From assembly GCF_000422885.1 (NCBI RefSeq), contig NZ_AUGX01000012.1:186001-250000 (forward strand): a stretch of DNA of 64,000 bases. Reading direction: 5' to 3'. Under the pieces are notes generated by a model that made no database searches, was not told where the DNA came from, and worked only from the letters and a program-made list of their open reading frames with translations. Both the position numbers and the translations under genes were made by a program. This document shows, in pieces, positions 1 through 7,821 of the stretch (positions are counted from its first letter, which is position 1; every line of letters starts with the position of its first letter). Source of the DNA: Ottowia thiooxydans DSM 14619 (GTDB lineage Bacteria; Pseudomonadota; Gammaproteobacteria; Burkholderiales; Burkholderiaceae_C).

Positions 1-16
1 TCATCGTAAGTCTCCT
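1..16 (-). promoter_or_regulatory. RBS and start codon of a gene leaving the left edge
   Basis: On the minus strand an AGGAG Shine-Dalgarno (bases 16-12) precedes an ATG at 4-2 by seven bases, so a gene starts here and runs out of the window to the left. It follows the small minus-strand gene ending at 43 and probably shares its transcript. Nothing of its product is visible. Confidence 0.4.
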
Positions 17-42
17 AAAAAAGTAATCATATCGTATTCTTT

Positions 43-324
43 TTATAGGAAAACATAGCGTTTACCCAGATGTTTTACCAGGGCGTTCACGGATTCATAC
101 TGCGCATTAATACAGTGTTTGGAATCGATGATGATTTCTCGCACTAAGTAGGCAGCCCCGGCTCGATCTCTACTCCGAACTGGCAGGATTCGCTGACCAT
201 CACCCGCCTTTGCCACCTCATCCAAGCCTTTGGCGTCGTTTGCGCCGATGGAGCCGACACCTTTCCCCGCTTGAACTGCTGCCGTCTCTACGCCCTTCAT
301 CGACCTCTCGACTTTTGGCCCCAA
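43..324 (-). CDS. Small unidentified protein of the outer element, possibly a truncated C-terminus
   Basis: A 93-codon minus-strand frame with a TTG start and no clear ribosome site. The product is Gly/Ala/Lys-rich in its first half (VETAAVQAGKGVGSIG) and then becomes a compact mixed-charge domain ending in GKRYVFL. I do not recognise the family. A downstream gene with a good RBS starts at base 4, so this is one cistron of a minus-strand operon. A Gly/Ala-rich lead into a short C-terminal domain followed by a small gene resembles a polymorphic-toxin tip with an immunity gene, but that is a guess from layout only. Confidence 0.35.
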   Translation of the reverse strand: MGPKVERSMKGVETAAVQAGKGVGSIGANDAKGLDEVAKAGDGQRILPVRSRDRAGAAYLVREIIIDSKHCINAQYESVNALVKHLGKRYVFL

Positions 325-625
325 GGCAAAGCCGTCGAGCTTTCACCCACAAGGCGAGATCTCCCCAGGTAAGAGCGCACACCTTCATCGCACAACCGCC
401 GCATCTACGCCGCCTCGCCTTGATCACGAGAGCTTCGCGGTTCTTTGCCCGCTCGCCCTGCTCAGTAGCGCCTTCTATGTGGTTTTTGTTCATCGGCTCG
501 CGATTTACGCTCCACGCTTCCTTCCCACATTCGGTCGCCCTCATGCAGTTGCGTTTCACTTCGTTCGTTGTGATCAACTTACGGCGGGACTTGCACCCGC
601 AGGTGTGCGCCCATGCTGGGCGCAC

Positions 626-656
626 AAAGAAAAAGGGCGACCCGAAGATCGCCCTT
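626..656 (-). terminator. Rho-independent terminator, minus strand
   Basis: The arms AAGGGCGA (633-640) and TCGCCCTT (649-656) are perfect complements around an 8-nt loop. Read on the minus strand the stem runs into a T-rich stretch. It would end transcription of the minus-strand phage-type gene at 923-1243. A second hairpin-capable sequence (TGTGCGCC/GGCGCACA) lies at 604-625. I see no gene between 325 and 676. Confidence 0.5.
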
Positions 657-675
657 GTCTGCCGTTTACGGCCCA

Positions 676-880
676 TGTCATACCGGACCGAACCACGCCC
701 TGGCACAGCGAATCTAACCATGCCATGCCGGACCGAAGATGCTGATCGCATCAGGAAACGCCCTCGGAAGAAGACGCTACCTGCTGTTGACAGCCCATAC
801 CCGACCTCGCCGCAGCCGACCGCGGCATACCATGCCGAGCCACGCCTAACCATGCCGCACCCGACCTGGCCATGCGATGC
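676..880 (-). repeat. Two G-rich NNNGG pentamer arrays
   Basis: Read on the minus strand, 796-877 is almost entirely built of five-base units ending in GG (for example CATGG, TTAGG, CGTGG, CTCGG), and a shorter, more decayed copy lies at about 677-739. Five-base periodicity is incompatible with a conserved reading frame, so frames across it are not credible genes. Similar GG-spaced arrays occur in temperate phages and prophages in my recollection; no function is assigned. Confidence 0.5.
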
Positions 881-922
881 TCTCGCATCCTCAAACCCTC
901 TCATAAAGGGTTTGCAGCTACG

Positions 923-1243
923 TCATCGAAGTTGCTTGCGCACCGTCCCTCTCAGGTGCAAAATCTTTGCCATTGCGTCTACATTGTCGCGCCGCTGATC
1001 ATCCGTTAGCTCGCCCTGCCGCACATTGCGTAGCCTCGCGCCCGCCATTCTGAAGGCCCTGCCTGCATCACGTTCAAACTCTCGAGTTGCTGCTTGGGTC
1101 TGCTCGCCTGGAGGGCACCAGCGATATCCCTCACCTCTCACTGATTGCAAAAGCACCTGATGATCATGGAGCAGGGTTGCCTTAAAGCCTTCGATGCTCG
1201 CCAGCCATTCGAATTGACGAGCCTGAAATGTGGCGGCACTCAT
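923..1243 (-). CDS. Phage-type protein, probably N-terminally cut
   Basis: A 106-codon minus-strand frame with the features of a phage or plasmid accessory protein: a basic/aromatic middle (VRGEGYRWCPPGEQT) followed by a helical, charged tail (RLRNVRQGELTDDQRRDN) ending in VRKQLR. I believe similar tails occur in Burkholderiales and Pseudomonas prophage proteins but cannot name a family. Its 5' end lies where a plus-strand integrase remnant starts to look like an integrase (about 1255), so the gene has probably lost its beginning to a deletion that joined it to int. The terminator at 626-656 is correctly placed downstream. Confidence 0.5.
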   Translation of the reverse strand: MSAATFQARQFEWLASIEGFKATLLHDHQVLLQSVRGEGYRWCPPGEQTQAATREFERDAGRAFRMAGARLRNVRQGELTDDQRRDNVDAMAKILHLRGTVRKQLR

Positions 1244-1651
1244 GCGCTCATCAGTCAGAGGAAGGCCCCCAAAACCGCCGCAGGCCTGCGAGATGTGGAT
1301 TTGAATTCAGATGCCCTAGAGGCGCTTAAAGCGCAGCGCCCATACTCGCAAGCCAAGGGGCTAAGGATCTGGCTCAACCCACGCACAAGCGAACCTTGGG
1401 AAACGGATGCACAGTTGCGCAAAACGTTCTGGCTACCTTTGACGAAGAGAGCGGGCGTCGATTACCGGAACCCTTATCAGGTCCGTCACACCTTCGCCTC
1501 AACACTTCTAACCGATGGGCACAACCCTTGGGCAGTGGCCGCTCAACTGGGTCATGAAAATGTCGAACTGGTATTTAGCACCTACGGCAAGTTCATACGC
1601 GAGGACTACCAAAAGCCCAAGCCTGAATTGCGCATGGTGGGAAATTCCTGA
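1145..1651 (+). pseudogene. Tyrosine integrase remnant, C-terminal half (outer element)
   Basis: From about base 1258 the frame matches the catalytic C-terminus of the intact integrase at 36388-37581: WLNPRT..W.TDAQLRKTFWLPL, then YRNPYQVRHTFAS, QLGHENVELVFSTYGKFI and EDYQKPK. The last catalytic Arg, the LGH histidine and the Tyr nucleophile are kept; the N-terminal arm-binding domain and the first catalytic Arg region are missing. The first 37 codons are unrelated sequence from the minus-strand phage-type gene, marking a deletion junction near 1250. The 3' side keeps the normal order int, terminator, arm sites and att core, so this is the right end of an older element at the same ssrA site. 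Not expected to be active. Confidence 0.85.
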
Positions 1652-1654
1652 TCG

Positions 1655-1673
1655 GTGCGATTTCGGTGCGAAT
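1655..1673 (+). repeat. Arm-type integrase sites of the outer element
   Basis: Two near-copies, GTGCGATT (1655-1662) and GTGCGAAT (1666-1673), are spaced 11 bp apart between the decayed integrase and the att core. The same octamer with the same spacing flanks the att cores of the inner element. Confidence 0.5.
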
Positions 1674-1708
1674 TTCCAGCCACCACACGACACCACAGGC
1701 AAGAAAAA

Positions 1709-1744
1709 ACCGCCACACACCTTGTTGTCTCAGTGTGTGGCGGT
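1709..1744 (+). terminator. Perfect 12-bp hairpin after the decayed integrase
   Basis: ACCGCCACACAC (1709-1720) and GTGTGTGGCGGT (1733-1744) pair perfectly around a 12-nt loop. An A-tract precedes it and TCTTG follows, so it may work on both strands. It lies between int and att, where the inner integrase also had its terminator (37601-39032). Confidence 0.6.
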
Positions 1745-1752
1745 GTCTTGAG

Positions 1753-1786
1753 TGGTGGAGCTGGGGGGATTTGAACCCCCGTCCGC
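1753..1786 (+). repeat. att site: 34-bp copy of the ssrA 3' end (left junction)
   Basis: These 34 bases are identical to 39166-39199, the last 34 bases of the tmRNA gene including the T-arm and the CCA end. Only the 3' end of tmRNA is present and the bases after 1786 do not continue the gene, so this is an attachment-site copy and not a second tmRNA or tRNA. It is both the right end of the outer element and the left end of the inner one. Confidence 0.93.
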
Positions 1787-1817
1787 TCCAAGCCTGGCGC
1801 GGCTTACAGGCCCTTGC

Positions 1818-1836
1818 GTGCGAATCACGTGCGAAT
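1818..1836 (+). repeat. Arm-type integrase sites, left end of inner element
   Basis: GTGCGAAT occurs at 1818-1825 and 1829-1836, 11 bp apart. The surrounding 24 bases (1813-1836) are identical to 39062-39085 at the other end, in the same orientation. In the excised circle these two blocks would flank the core, as the P and P' arms of a tyrosine-recombinase attP do. Confidence 0.65.
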
Positions 1837-1966
1837 TCTACCAGGGGCTTTTTGACCACCTCTAATAAGAGAGCCGCCCAAGGAATCCAACTCCAAGGAG
1901 GAATGGTAGCGGAGGCCAGAAGGCAGGGATGCGGACGACGGTTCAAGGCCGGAGATACGATGCTAC

Positions 1967-2290
1967 ATGACCGCCGACACTCACACACGTATGAAGCACA
2001 CAGGCAGTTCTCTGCCTGATCTTGAGATTCGCTGCAGCTTCGACGACGAAGCGAAGTGCGCAACAGCAATCGTCGATCATTTCGACAGCGTGCTTGCAAC
2101 GATGTTTTTTCGAAGTCTTGAGCGCGACGACGTGCTGTGCATCGAAGACGAGAGCGACTACGGAAGTCGCCCAGCGCCGCCGTGGTCGGTTTTCTTCGTC
2201 ATCGCTGGCGTCAGATACCTTTGTCGAGTTGTGCTCCGGCCACGTGACGAAACAGCGGTCTACCTGTGGCCGCAGCCCCAAAAAAATTAG
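1967..2290 (+). CDS. Hypothetical 107-aa protein
   Basis: First possible gene inside the element. The product reads like a folded cytoplasmic protein (IRCSFDDEAKCATAIVDHF, SVFFVIAGVRYLCRVVLRP) with no signal peptide or membrane segment. Starts at 1967 or 1991 are possible and neither has a strong ribosome site; a good AAGGAGG at about 1896 instead precedes a short 38-codon frame (1903-2019). No family recognised. The 238 bases to the next gene (2291-2528) contain no convincing frame. Confidence 0.4.
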   Translation: MTADTHTRMKHTGSSLPDLEIRCSFDDEAKCATAIVDHFDSVLATMFFRSLERDDVLCIEDESDYGSRPAPPWSVFFVIAGVRYLCRVVLRPRDETAVYLWPQPQKN

Positions 2291-2528
2291 TCAAAACGGT
2301 CAACTTTCACTACAATCGGGGGGTCGAAAATTCGATCAGGTCACGAGCCTTTTTGATGCCAGAGACGCAGACCACGACGCTTGTCGTGCAATCCGCGGAC
2401 GCTACCTGTGAAGCGTACACAGGGTCCATCAGACAATTTTTCAGCCGGTACCGGACGCCGTGCAACCACTTTTGTTTACTCCCATTCGGGGGTTTGTGGT
2501 TCCACGTCCTACCTACTGAAAGTCTGAA

Positions 2529-2891
2529 ATGAAAATCGCATTCACAATCGCCGCCCTGGCCTCCATCGTCACCGTCGGCCAGGCCCTCGCCCAAACCGCC
2601 CCGCTAACGTACCTCGACATCGTCAAAGAAGCCCGTCGTTACGACAAGCTCGAGGGCTCTGAGCGCGTTGTGTCGAACAAGGTCTTGCTCAAGAAAGTCC
2701 AGCTCGATCTGAAAAAGTTCGGCAATGGATCGCCTGACTTCTATGTCCGCCGAGCAGACATGATCGGCTTCATCTGCGCAACATCGGCGCCGAACTTCAA
2801 TGGCGGCAACGTGACTGCAACGATCACGCTGCACGAAGAAGCCGAGGGCGGTCACTTCTACACGCTCGATAACTGCGCGAAATCGAAGTAA
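2529..2891 (+). CDS. Small secreted protein of unknown function
   Basis: 120 aa beginning with a clear Sec signal peptide (MKIAFTIAALASIVTVGQALA, cleavage after about residue 22). The mature part of about 98 residues is charged and has two cysteines (in FICATSA and DNCAKSK) that could form a disulphide in the periplasm. No lipobox and no recognised domain. Thirteen bases separate it from the AAA+ gene downstream, so the two are probably co-transcribed, which pairs an exported protein with a cytoplasmic ATPase. Function unknown. Confidence 0.7.
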   Translation: MKIAFTIAALASIVTVGQALAQTAPLTYLDIVKEARRYDKLEGSERVVSNKVLLKKVQLDLKKFGNGSPDFYVRRADMIGFICATSAPNFNGGNVTATITLHEEAEGGHFYTLDNCAKSK

Positions 2892-2904
2892 CCGGAGTCG
2901 CGGC

Positions 2905-4479
2905 ATGACGAACTCAAAAAACAAGTCAACAGTGGACCCGGCAAGCCGCGACCCCTTCAATCAGCCGACATTCCTTGCCGCAAAAGCAAACAGTCGTGAA
3001 ATAGAAAAGCAGATACGCAAGAATTTGCAAATAGATCTCAGCCTTCATGATGAGCAAGCGGACGCTCAGGCCGCCGCTGGAAAAGCGCGCCTCGCGCAAG
3101 TAGAAGAAAAGATTCGTCAGCACGATCTCGTTCGCGACAAATCTTGCGATTCGCGCAGGCTTGATGAAACATCAATTCAGCTTCTGCGCGAGCTTTCAAA
3201 AGCACGCGCTGCAGAAATTGAACGTCGCCTCGGCATAGAAAAACAAGCCGAACTCGCATTCTCTGAGACCCTCGAAGACGCAATCGACGATCCAATGCGC
3301 TCGCAAACGCACACTGAAGTCATCTTCTGGATCTGCAAGTCTTGCTTTTGCAAAGACGCTCAGCGAGTTGTGAAAAAAGGCGGCTGGAACTGGGCATGCG
3401 AAAAGTGCGGCAATCAGCTCACAGATGACGAAGCCAAAATGATTTCGCCGCGGCTGAAGTTGAAAAAGGACCGGGCGACGCTTCAGCCGCCGCCAGGATC
3501 GCATCGCATGATCAAAGTGTTCGATTACGATCAGCTGCTAAAAATCGCGGAAAGCAAAGACGCGATCACCGGAGACAGCGGCGATCGCCGACGGATCGAA
3601 CTCACGCTCGCGCAGCTACTGCAGCTCGAAGAAACACGCCCGCTAGCGTTGCCGAGTCCGTCCTACGAAGCCGAACTCGAAGAACTCGCGCTGGCGTTTC
3701 CAGCTTTCGCGCGCGTGATCTCCGAAGTCGTAGTCCCATCGCTTGCGATCCTGGCCGCTGGCGGCACTGCCCGGCCGGCGCCGGTGTTGCTCGTCGGCCC
3801 TCCTGGCATCGGAAAGACCTTCTTCCTGACGTCGCTCGCGAGAGTGTTGGCTGTGCCGCTGATCAAGCAAGACATGAGCACCATGACCTCTGGCGCCAGC
3901 CTCTCCGGGCTCGGCATTCACTGGGCAAACAGCTCGCCAGGAACAGTGTTCAAAACACTCGCATTCGGCAAGCCAGGCCACCTGGCAGTGGCCAATCCGC
4001 TAATCCTTCTCGACGAGCTCGACAAGTGCTCGGGAGACCGCAGGTTCGACCCGCTCGGCCCTCTGCACGCGCTTTTAGAAGAAGAAAGCGCACGCGAGTT
4101 CGAAGACGAAAGCATCCCCGGCGTCGTGTTCAACACCAGTGAAATCAGGTGGGTGGCCACGGCAAACAGCACCAACGGCATTCCGTCGCCGATTCTTTCT
4201 CGCATGCACATCATCGAAATCGAAGAGCCAACGCGCGCGGAAAGAATCGCGCTGGCGGAACGGATCTTCGCTGGCGCCGTTCGAGAAATGCGGCTTCGGG
4301 AGTTCGTTGACGTGATGCCCGACGCCGTGTTGGAACGCGCTGCTGATTTGCCGCCGCGGGAGTTCAAGCGGCTGTCGCAGATGGCTGTTGGCCGTGCCCT
4401 GGCACGCGGTGACTTTCAACCACGGATCGAGGATTTTTCTGTTCAAGCGCAGGCCTCAAAACGAAAAATGGGGTTCTAA
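2905..4479 (+). CDS. AAA+ ATPase with N-terminal coiled coil and zinc ribbon
   Basis: 524 aa. Residues 1-130 are charged and probably coiled coil. Residues 144-168 hold a C4 zinc ribbon (CKSC and CEKC). The AAA+ core starts at about 255: Walker A GPPGIGKT at 298-305, Walker [10 protein letters not shown] at 366-374, sensor-1 ATANS at about 418-422 and an arginine-finger candidate in SRM near 433. The core resembles the Lon/MoxR-type unfoldase fold, but no protease domain follows, so it is more likely a remodelling ATPase. Starts 13 bases after a secreted-protein gene. A paralogue that has lost these motifs is encoded at 17179-17949. Substrate unknown. Confidence 0.85.
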   Translation: MTNSKNKSTVDPASRDPFNQPTFLAAKANSREIEKQIRKNLQIDLSLHDEQADAQAAAGKARLAQVEEKIRQHDLVRDKSCDSRRLDETSIQLLRELSKARAAEIERRLGIEKQAELAFSETLEDAIDDPMRSQTHTEVIFWICKSCFCKDAQRVVKKGGWNWACEKCGNQLTDDEAKMISPRLKLKKDRATLQPPPGSHRMIKVFDYDQLLKIAESKDAITGDSGDRRRIELTLAQLLQLEETRPLALPSPSYEAELEELALAFPAFARVISEVVVPSLAILAAGGTARPAPVLLVGPPGIGKTFFLTSLARVLAVPLIKQDMSTMTSGASLSGLGIHWANSSPGTVFKTLAFGKPGHLAVANPLILLDELDKCSGDRRFDPLGPLHALLEEESAREFEDESIPGVVFNTSEIRWVATANSTNGIPSPILSRMHIIEIEEPTRAERIALAERIFAGAVREMRLREFVDVMPDAVLERAADLPPREFKRLSQMAVGRALARGDFQPRIEDFSVQAQASKRKMGF

Positions 4480-4481
4480 AA

Positions 4482-4862
4482 ATGGACAAAGAACTGGAGC
4501 AGCTCAACGAACTGAAGCAGCGCTTCTTGGCCCAGATCCGGGCCAAGGTGGAGCATCCATTCCGGGTGATCAAGCGCCAGTTTGGCTACACCAAAGTGCA
4601 CTACCGGGGGTTGAAGAAGAACACGCTGCAACTCAAGACGTTGTTTGCGCCATCCAACCTGTGGATGGTTGCGCCACACGTTGATGGGGGCATGGGGATG
4701 AGTGCGCCGGAAACCCGTGAAAAGGCCGCAAATGCGGCTTCAGGGGCAGCGAAATGGGGCAGGAAGTGCCTGCATTTGCTCCGGATCAATGAAAACTTGA
4801 GTGTGGCAGTTGAACTGCGGGGCATACCACTCGCGCATTCGGATTGTTCAGACCATCCTTAA
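4482..4862 (+). pseudogene. IS5-family transposase C-terminal remnant
   Basis: Codons from about 4510 to 4670 match the end of IS5-type DDE transposases: [20 protein letters not shown], then [18 protein letters not shown] and SNLWMV. The E of the DDE triad lies in this VEHPFR motif; both Asp-containing blocks are missing. After about 4670 the frame runs into unrelated sequence, probably the IS 3' noncoding end. The remnant begins two bases after the AAA+ stop codon, so the IS probably landed there and was then deleted from its 5' side. Not functional. Confidence 0.75.
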
Positions 4863-4928
4863 AGGCGCCGGTGTCAACCGGCCTCTGGCTGTGCGATCTT
4901 TATTGAGATGTAAAATAATAACTAAATA

Positions 4929-5561
4929 ATGCAACATTCAAGAGCAAGCCTTGCAACTTATCCAACGCAGGAGGAACAGGTACTGTCCTTGGCCAGCAGT
5001 AGCCCCCTTCTTCGCGCCAAAGACGTGGCTGTCCGCTCGCTGCCGACCGTCATTCTCAGCCGTCTGGTCCGGGACGGCAGGTTGCAGCGAGTCGCTCGTG
5101 GCGTCTATGCCCTTCCGGATCAACCTTTGAGCGAAAACCGCTCTCTCGCGGAGGTTTCGCTTCGAGTTCCAAGAGGAGTCATCTGCCTGCTCTCGGCCCT
5201 GCGGGTACACGGGCTCGGAACACAGGCACCTCATCAGGTCTGGATAGCAATCCCTCAAAACTCGCCCACACCCCGCGTCCGTACGCCACCGTTGCGCGCT
5301 GTACGCATGTCGGGAGCAGCGTTGACCGAGGGGATCGAGCCCGTTCGGATCGACGGTTTGGAGGTGCCGGTTTTCAACGCGGCCAAGACCATCGCCGACT
5401 GCTTCAAATACCGAAACAAGATTGGCATCGATGTTGCTCTTGAGGCGCTGCGCGAAGGATGGACACAGCGCAGGGTGACCATGGACGAGCTTTTCCATTA
5501 CGCATGCATCGACCGCGTATCGAATGTGATGCGGCCCTACATGGAAAGCATTGCAGCATGA
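4929..5561 (+). CDS. AbiEi-type antitoxin/transcriptional regulator, orphan
   Basis: 210 aa with the AbiEi layout: an N-terminal winged helix (residues about 15-70, LRAKDVAVRSLPTVILSRLV, then GRLQRVARGVYALPD) and a C-terminal domain containing LEVPVFNAAKTIADCFKYRNKIG and ALREGW. In type IV AbiE systems this protein is the antitoxin and represses its own promoter; the partner AbiEii is a nucleotidyltransferase. Here AbiEii is absent: a 29-codon frame with an ATGA overlap (5558-5647) occupies its place and the cytosine methyltransferase follows. It may have been re-used as regulator of the defence locus. No Shine-Dalgarno precedes the ATG; an AT-rich promoter-like stretch lies at 4900-4925. Confidence 0.8.
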   Translation: MQHSRASLATYPTQEEQVLSLASSSPLLRAKDVAVRSLPTVILSRLVRDGRLQRVARGVYALPDQPLSENRSLAEVSLRVPRGVICLLSALRVHGLGTQAPHQVWIAIPQNSPTPRVRTPPLRAVRMSGAALTEGIEPVRIDGLEVPVFNAAKTIADCFKYRNKIGIDVALEALREGWTQRRVTMDELFHYACIDRVSNVMRPYMESIAA

Positions 5562-5647
5562 GTGCAGCGAACCACCGCACCACTACAGAAGCGTCGGCAA
5601 ACAAAAATTTCGGAACAGAGTCAAGTAACCAATGCCGATTCCAATAA
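5558..5647 (+). pseudogene. 29-codon frame coupled to abiEi, possible abiEii stub
   Basis: The ATG overlaps the abiEi-like stop codon (ATGA), the coupling expected for abiEii. The product (starting MSAANHRTTTE) ends after 29 codons inside the start of the methyltransferase gene. Too short to identify by sequence; the reading as a vestige of the toxin gene rests on position only. Confidence 0.25.
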
Positions 5648-7209
5648 TTGACCTCTTTGCTGGTCCTGGCGGGCTGGGAGAGGGTTTTTCCTCCCTTCGA
5701 AACCACAGTCACGAGCCAGTGTTCGAGATCGGTCTCTCCATCGAAAAGGACCCCGTGGCGCACAGAACCCTGATGCTACGGGCGGTATACCGGCGGCTGA
5801 GAGGTACCAAATACATCCAGCACTACTACGCCTACATCCGAAATGAGATGGATGAAGCCGCTTTCAAAAAGGTTCCCGCTGTTGCGGACGCCTTCGCTCA
5901 TGCAGCGAAGGAGGCTCAGTGTCTTGAGCTGGGCAAGGCCGATGAGGAAAGCATCGACGCCGACATCCGCGCAGCGCTGCAGAGCAGAGAAACGTGGGTA
6001 CTCATCGGTGGCCCACCCTGCCAGGCGTACTCGTTGGCGGGCAGGTCCCGCCGAGCGAACGACAAGAAGTTCCATGAGGACGAGAAGCACTTCCTTTACA
6101 GGGAATACCTGCGGATCATTCAAGTGCATCGACCGACTATCTTCGTCATGGAGAACGTCAAGGGGCTGCTGTCCTCTCAGCACTCAGGCAGTCCGATGTT
6201 CGAAAGGATCCTTGGCGACCTTTCGGCGCCTGTTCCTGGGCTCGAATACGAGATTCGTTCCTTCGTGCAGAAAGGGGAAGGCAAAACCCTCGTGCCGGGC
6301 GATTTCGTCGTTCAGGCCGAAAACCATGGCATTCCACAATGTCGACACCGCGTGATCCTTCTTGGAGTAAGAAAGGATGCAGGTGCGCCTCGCCATGATC
6401 TGCTGCAGGTGGTCTCGAAACCGGTGACCGTGAAGCAGGCCATCGATGATCTTCCCAAGATCCGCAGCAGGCTTTCACGAAACGACTCCCTGGAGGCATG
6501 GCGCGAAGCCGTGCTCGCAGGCCCCTCGTATGTCAAGGGCTGGGGAACGGAAAGCGAAGAGGCCATGACGGAGTTGATGCGCGTCTCGGCGCAGGCTGCA
6601 CTCAGCGTTGGGGTGGGGAAACCATTCGCACAGAAGCCTGGAAGGAAGCCGAAGCTCAAGGATCAGTCGGAACTACAACGGTGGGTGCATGACAAAAGTC
6701 TGAACGGCATCTGCCAGCATGAAGCGCGATCACACATGCCTTCCGATCTGGCCCGTTACCTGTTCGCAGCGTGCTTCGCCCAGTCCTACCGGTATTCGCC
6801 ACGGCTCGATGTTTTCCCTCCGAAACTTCTGCCGAACCACATCAACGTGACGAAGGACAAGGACACTGACGTCATTCCCTTCAAGGACAGATTTCGGGTG
6901 CAATGTGCAAGGGACCCGGCCACCACGATCGTCTCGCACATCGCCAAGGATGGTCACTACTACATCCACTACGATCCGACCCAGTGCCGGAGCCTCACGG
7001 TCAGGGAAGCAGCAAGGCTGCAGACTTTTCCGGACAACTACTTTTTCGCTGGAAACCGGACCGAACAGTACACCCAGGTCGGCAATGCAGTCCCCCCGCT
7101 ACTCGCAAACAAGCTGGCAAAGACCGTGCGTGGTCTGCTTGCTGGGTTGAATCGCGGAAACAGACGGAAAGCGAAGTCCGCTTCCGGAGCGAAACGTGGA
7201 TCCACGTGA
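5632..7209 (+). CDS. DNA (cytosine-5) methyltransferase
   Basis: 525 aa with the ordered C5-methyltransferase motifs: motif I DLFAGPGGLGEGF (residues about 7-19), motif IV GGPPCQ with catalytic Cys130, motif VI ENVKG (174-178), motif VIII QCRHR, and motif X GNAVPPLLAN near the end. It has an unusually long helical insert between motifs I and IV (about residues 45-115). It would transfer methyl from S-adenosylmethionine to cytosine in a specific site, marking self DNA. The convergent gene 55 bp downstream is vsr, the usual companion of C5 methyltransferases, and the MORC-like/Z1 operon follows. It is probably the modification arm of that locus. Target sequence cannot be read from the protein. 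Confidence 0.93.
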   Translation: MPIPIIDLFAGPGGLGEGFSSLRNHSHEPVFEIGLSIEKDPVAHRTLMLRAVYRRLRGTKYIQHYYAYIRNEMDEAAFKKVPAVADAFAHAAKEAQCLELGKADEESIDADIRAALQSRETWVLIGGPPCQAYSLAGRSRRANDKKFHEDEKHFLYREYLRIIQVHRPTIFVMENVKGLLSSQHSGSPMFERILGDLSAPVPGLEYEIRSFVQKGEGKTLVPGDFVVQAENHGIPQCRHRVILLGVRKDAGAPRHDLLQVVSKPVTVKQAIDDLPKIRSRLSRNDSLEAWREAVLAGPSYVKGWGTESEEAMTELMRVSAQAALSVGVGKPFAQKPGRKPKLKDQSELQRWVHDKSLNGICQHEARSHMPSDLARYLFAACFAQSYRYSPRLDVFPPKLLPNHINVTKDKDTDVIPFKDRFRVQCARDPATTIVSHIAKDGHYYIHYDPTQCRSLTVREAARLQTFPDNYFFAGNRTEQYTQVGNAVPPLLANKLAKTVRGLLAGLNRGNRRKAKSASGAKRGST

Positions 7210-7264
7210 CCAGATGATCCCAAGCGGGCGTCAGGCTCAGCTTGATTTGGTTCAGGCGAAATAG

Positions 7265-7699
7265 TCACTCGATGATCAGCGTGGCACCGTTCCCTCGCAA
7301 CCATTCTCCTGCCGCTTGGGCGGCCTCGTCTACCGAGCGCTTCAGTTCACATTCCCAGACGATGGCGACACGCCAACCCTGTTCCTTCAACAGAGCGACA
7401 TTGCGTGCGTCCCTGCTGGCGTTGCCTTCGAACTTCAGGGACCAGAAATCTTCATTCGATTTCGGGGACGTAGTGTACCGGCAGCCGTCATGACGATGCC
7501 AGAAGCAACCATGAACGAAAAGCACTGCTCGGTATTTCGGGAATACCAAGTCGGGGGATCCGGGCAGACCCCGCACGTGCAGTCTGTAGCGAAATCCGGC
7601 AGCAAACATCGCAGAGCGAAGCGAAAGTTCAGGACGCGTGTTCTTGCCGCGAATGCTCGCCATCATCCGACTGCGCTGTGGAGTTGTTGAAACATGCAT
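7265..7699 (-). CDS. vsr: Very short patch repair endonuclease Vsr
   Basis: About 144 aa from the ATG at 7699 (MHVSTTPQRSRMMASIRGKN); the frame is open to 7753, but the extra 18 residues do not resemble Vsr starts. Family motifs are present: SRMMASIRGKNTRPEL, then GSPDLVFP, VHGCFWHRHDGC and WRVAIVWECEL. Vsr nicks next to T:G mismatches created by deamination of 5-methylcytosine, so it protects against mutation at sites modified by the adjacent methyltransferase. It is convergent with that gene and divergent from the GHKL ATPase; the gap around 7700-7821 must hold promoters for both directions. Confidence 0.92.
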   Translation of the reverse strand: MHVSTTPQRSRMMASIRGKNTRPELSLRSAMFAAGFRYRLHVRGLPGSPDLVFPKYRAVLFVHGCFWHRHDGCRYTTSPKSNEDFWSLKFEGNASRDARNVALLKEQGWRVAIVWECELKRSVDEAAQAAGEWLRGNGATLIIE

Positions 7700-7821
7700 G
7701 CGCACATGATCGCAGACCAGTAGCCCTTGGTAGCACGACCAATTTCGATACACGAAGTGAGAGAACTTCGGGGCAGCGGTAACAATTGTGTTACGTTATG
7801 GCAAGAAGAGGAGGAGACTTT

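Noticed and set aside
218-904. A long minus-strand gene across the left-end G-rich region.
   Set aside because: The product is an artefact of the five-base GG repeat (runs of Gly/Arg/Val/Trp), and no start signal is seen.
1753-1800. A second tRNA or tmRNA gene on the minus strand, suggested by a T-arm-like sequence ending in CCA.
   Set aside because: Only the last 34 bases match ssrA; there is no acceptor partner strand, tag frame or 5' domain. It is an att duplication.
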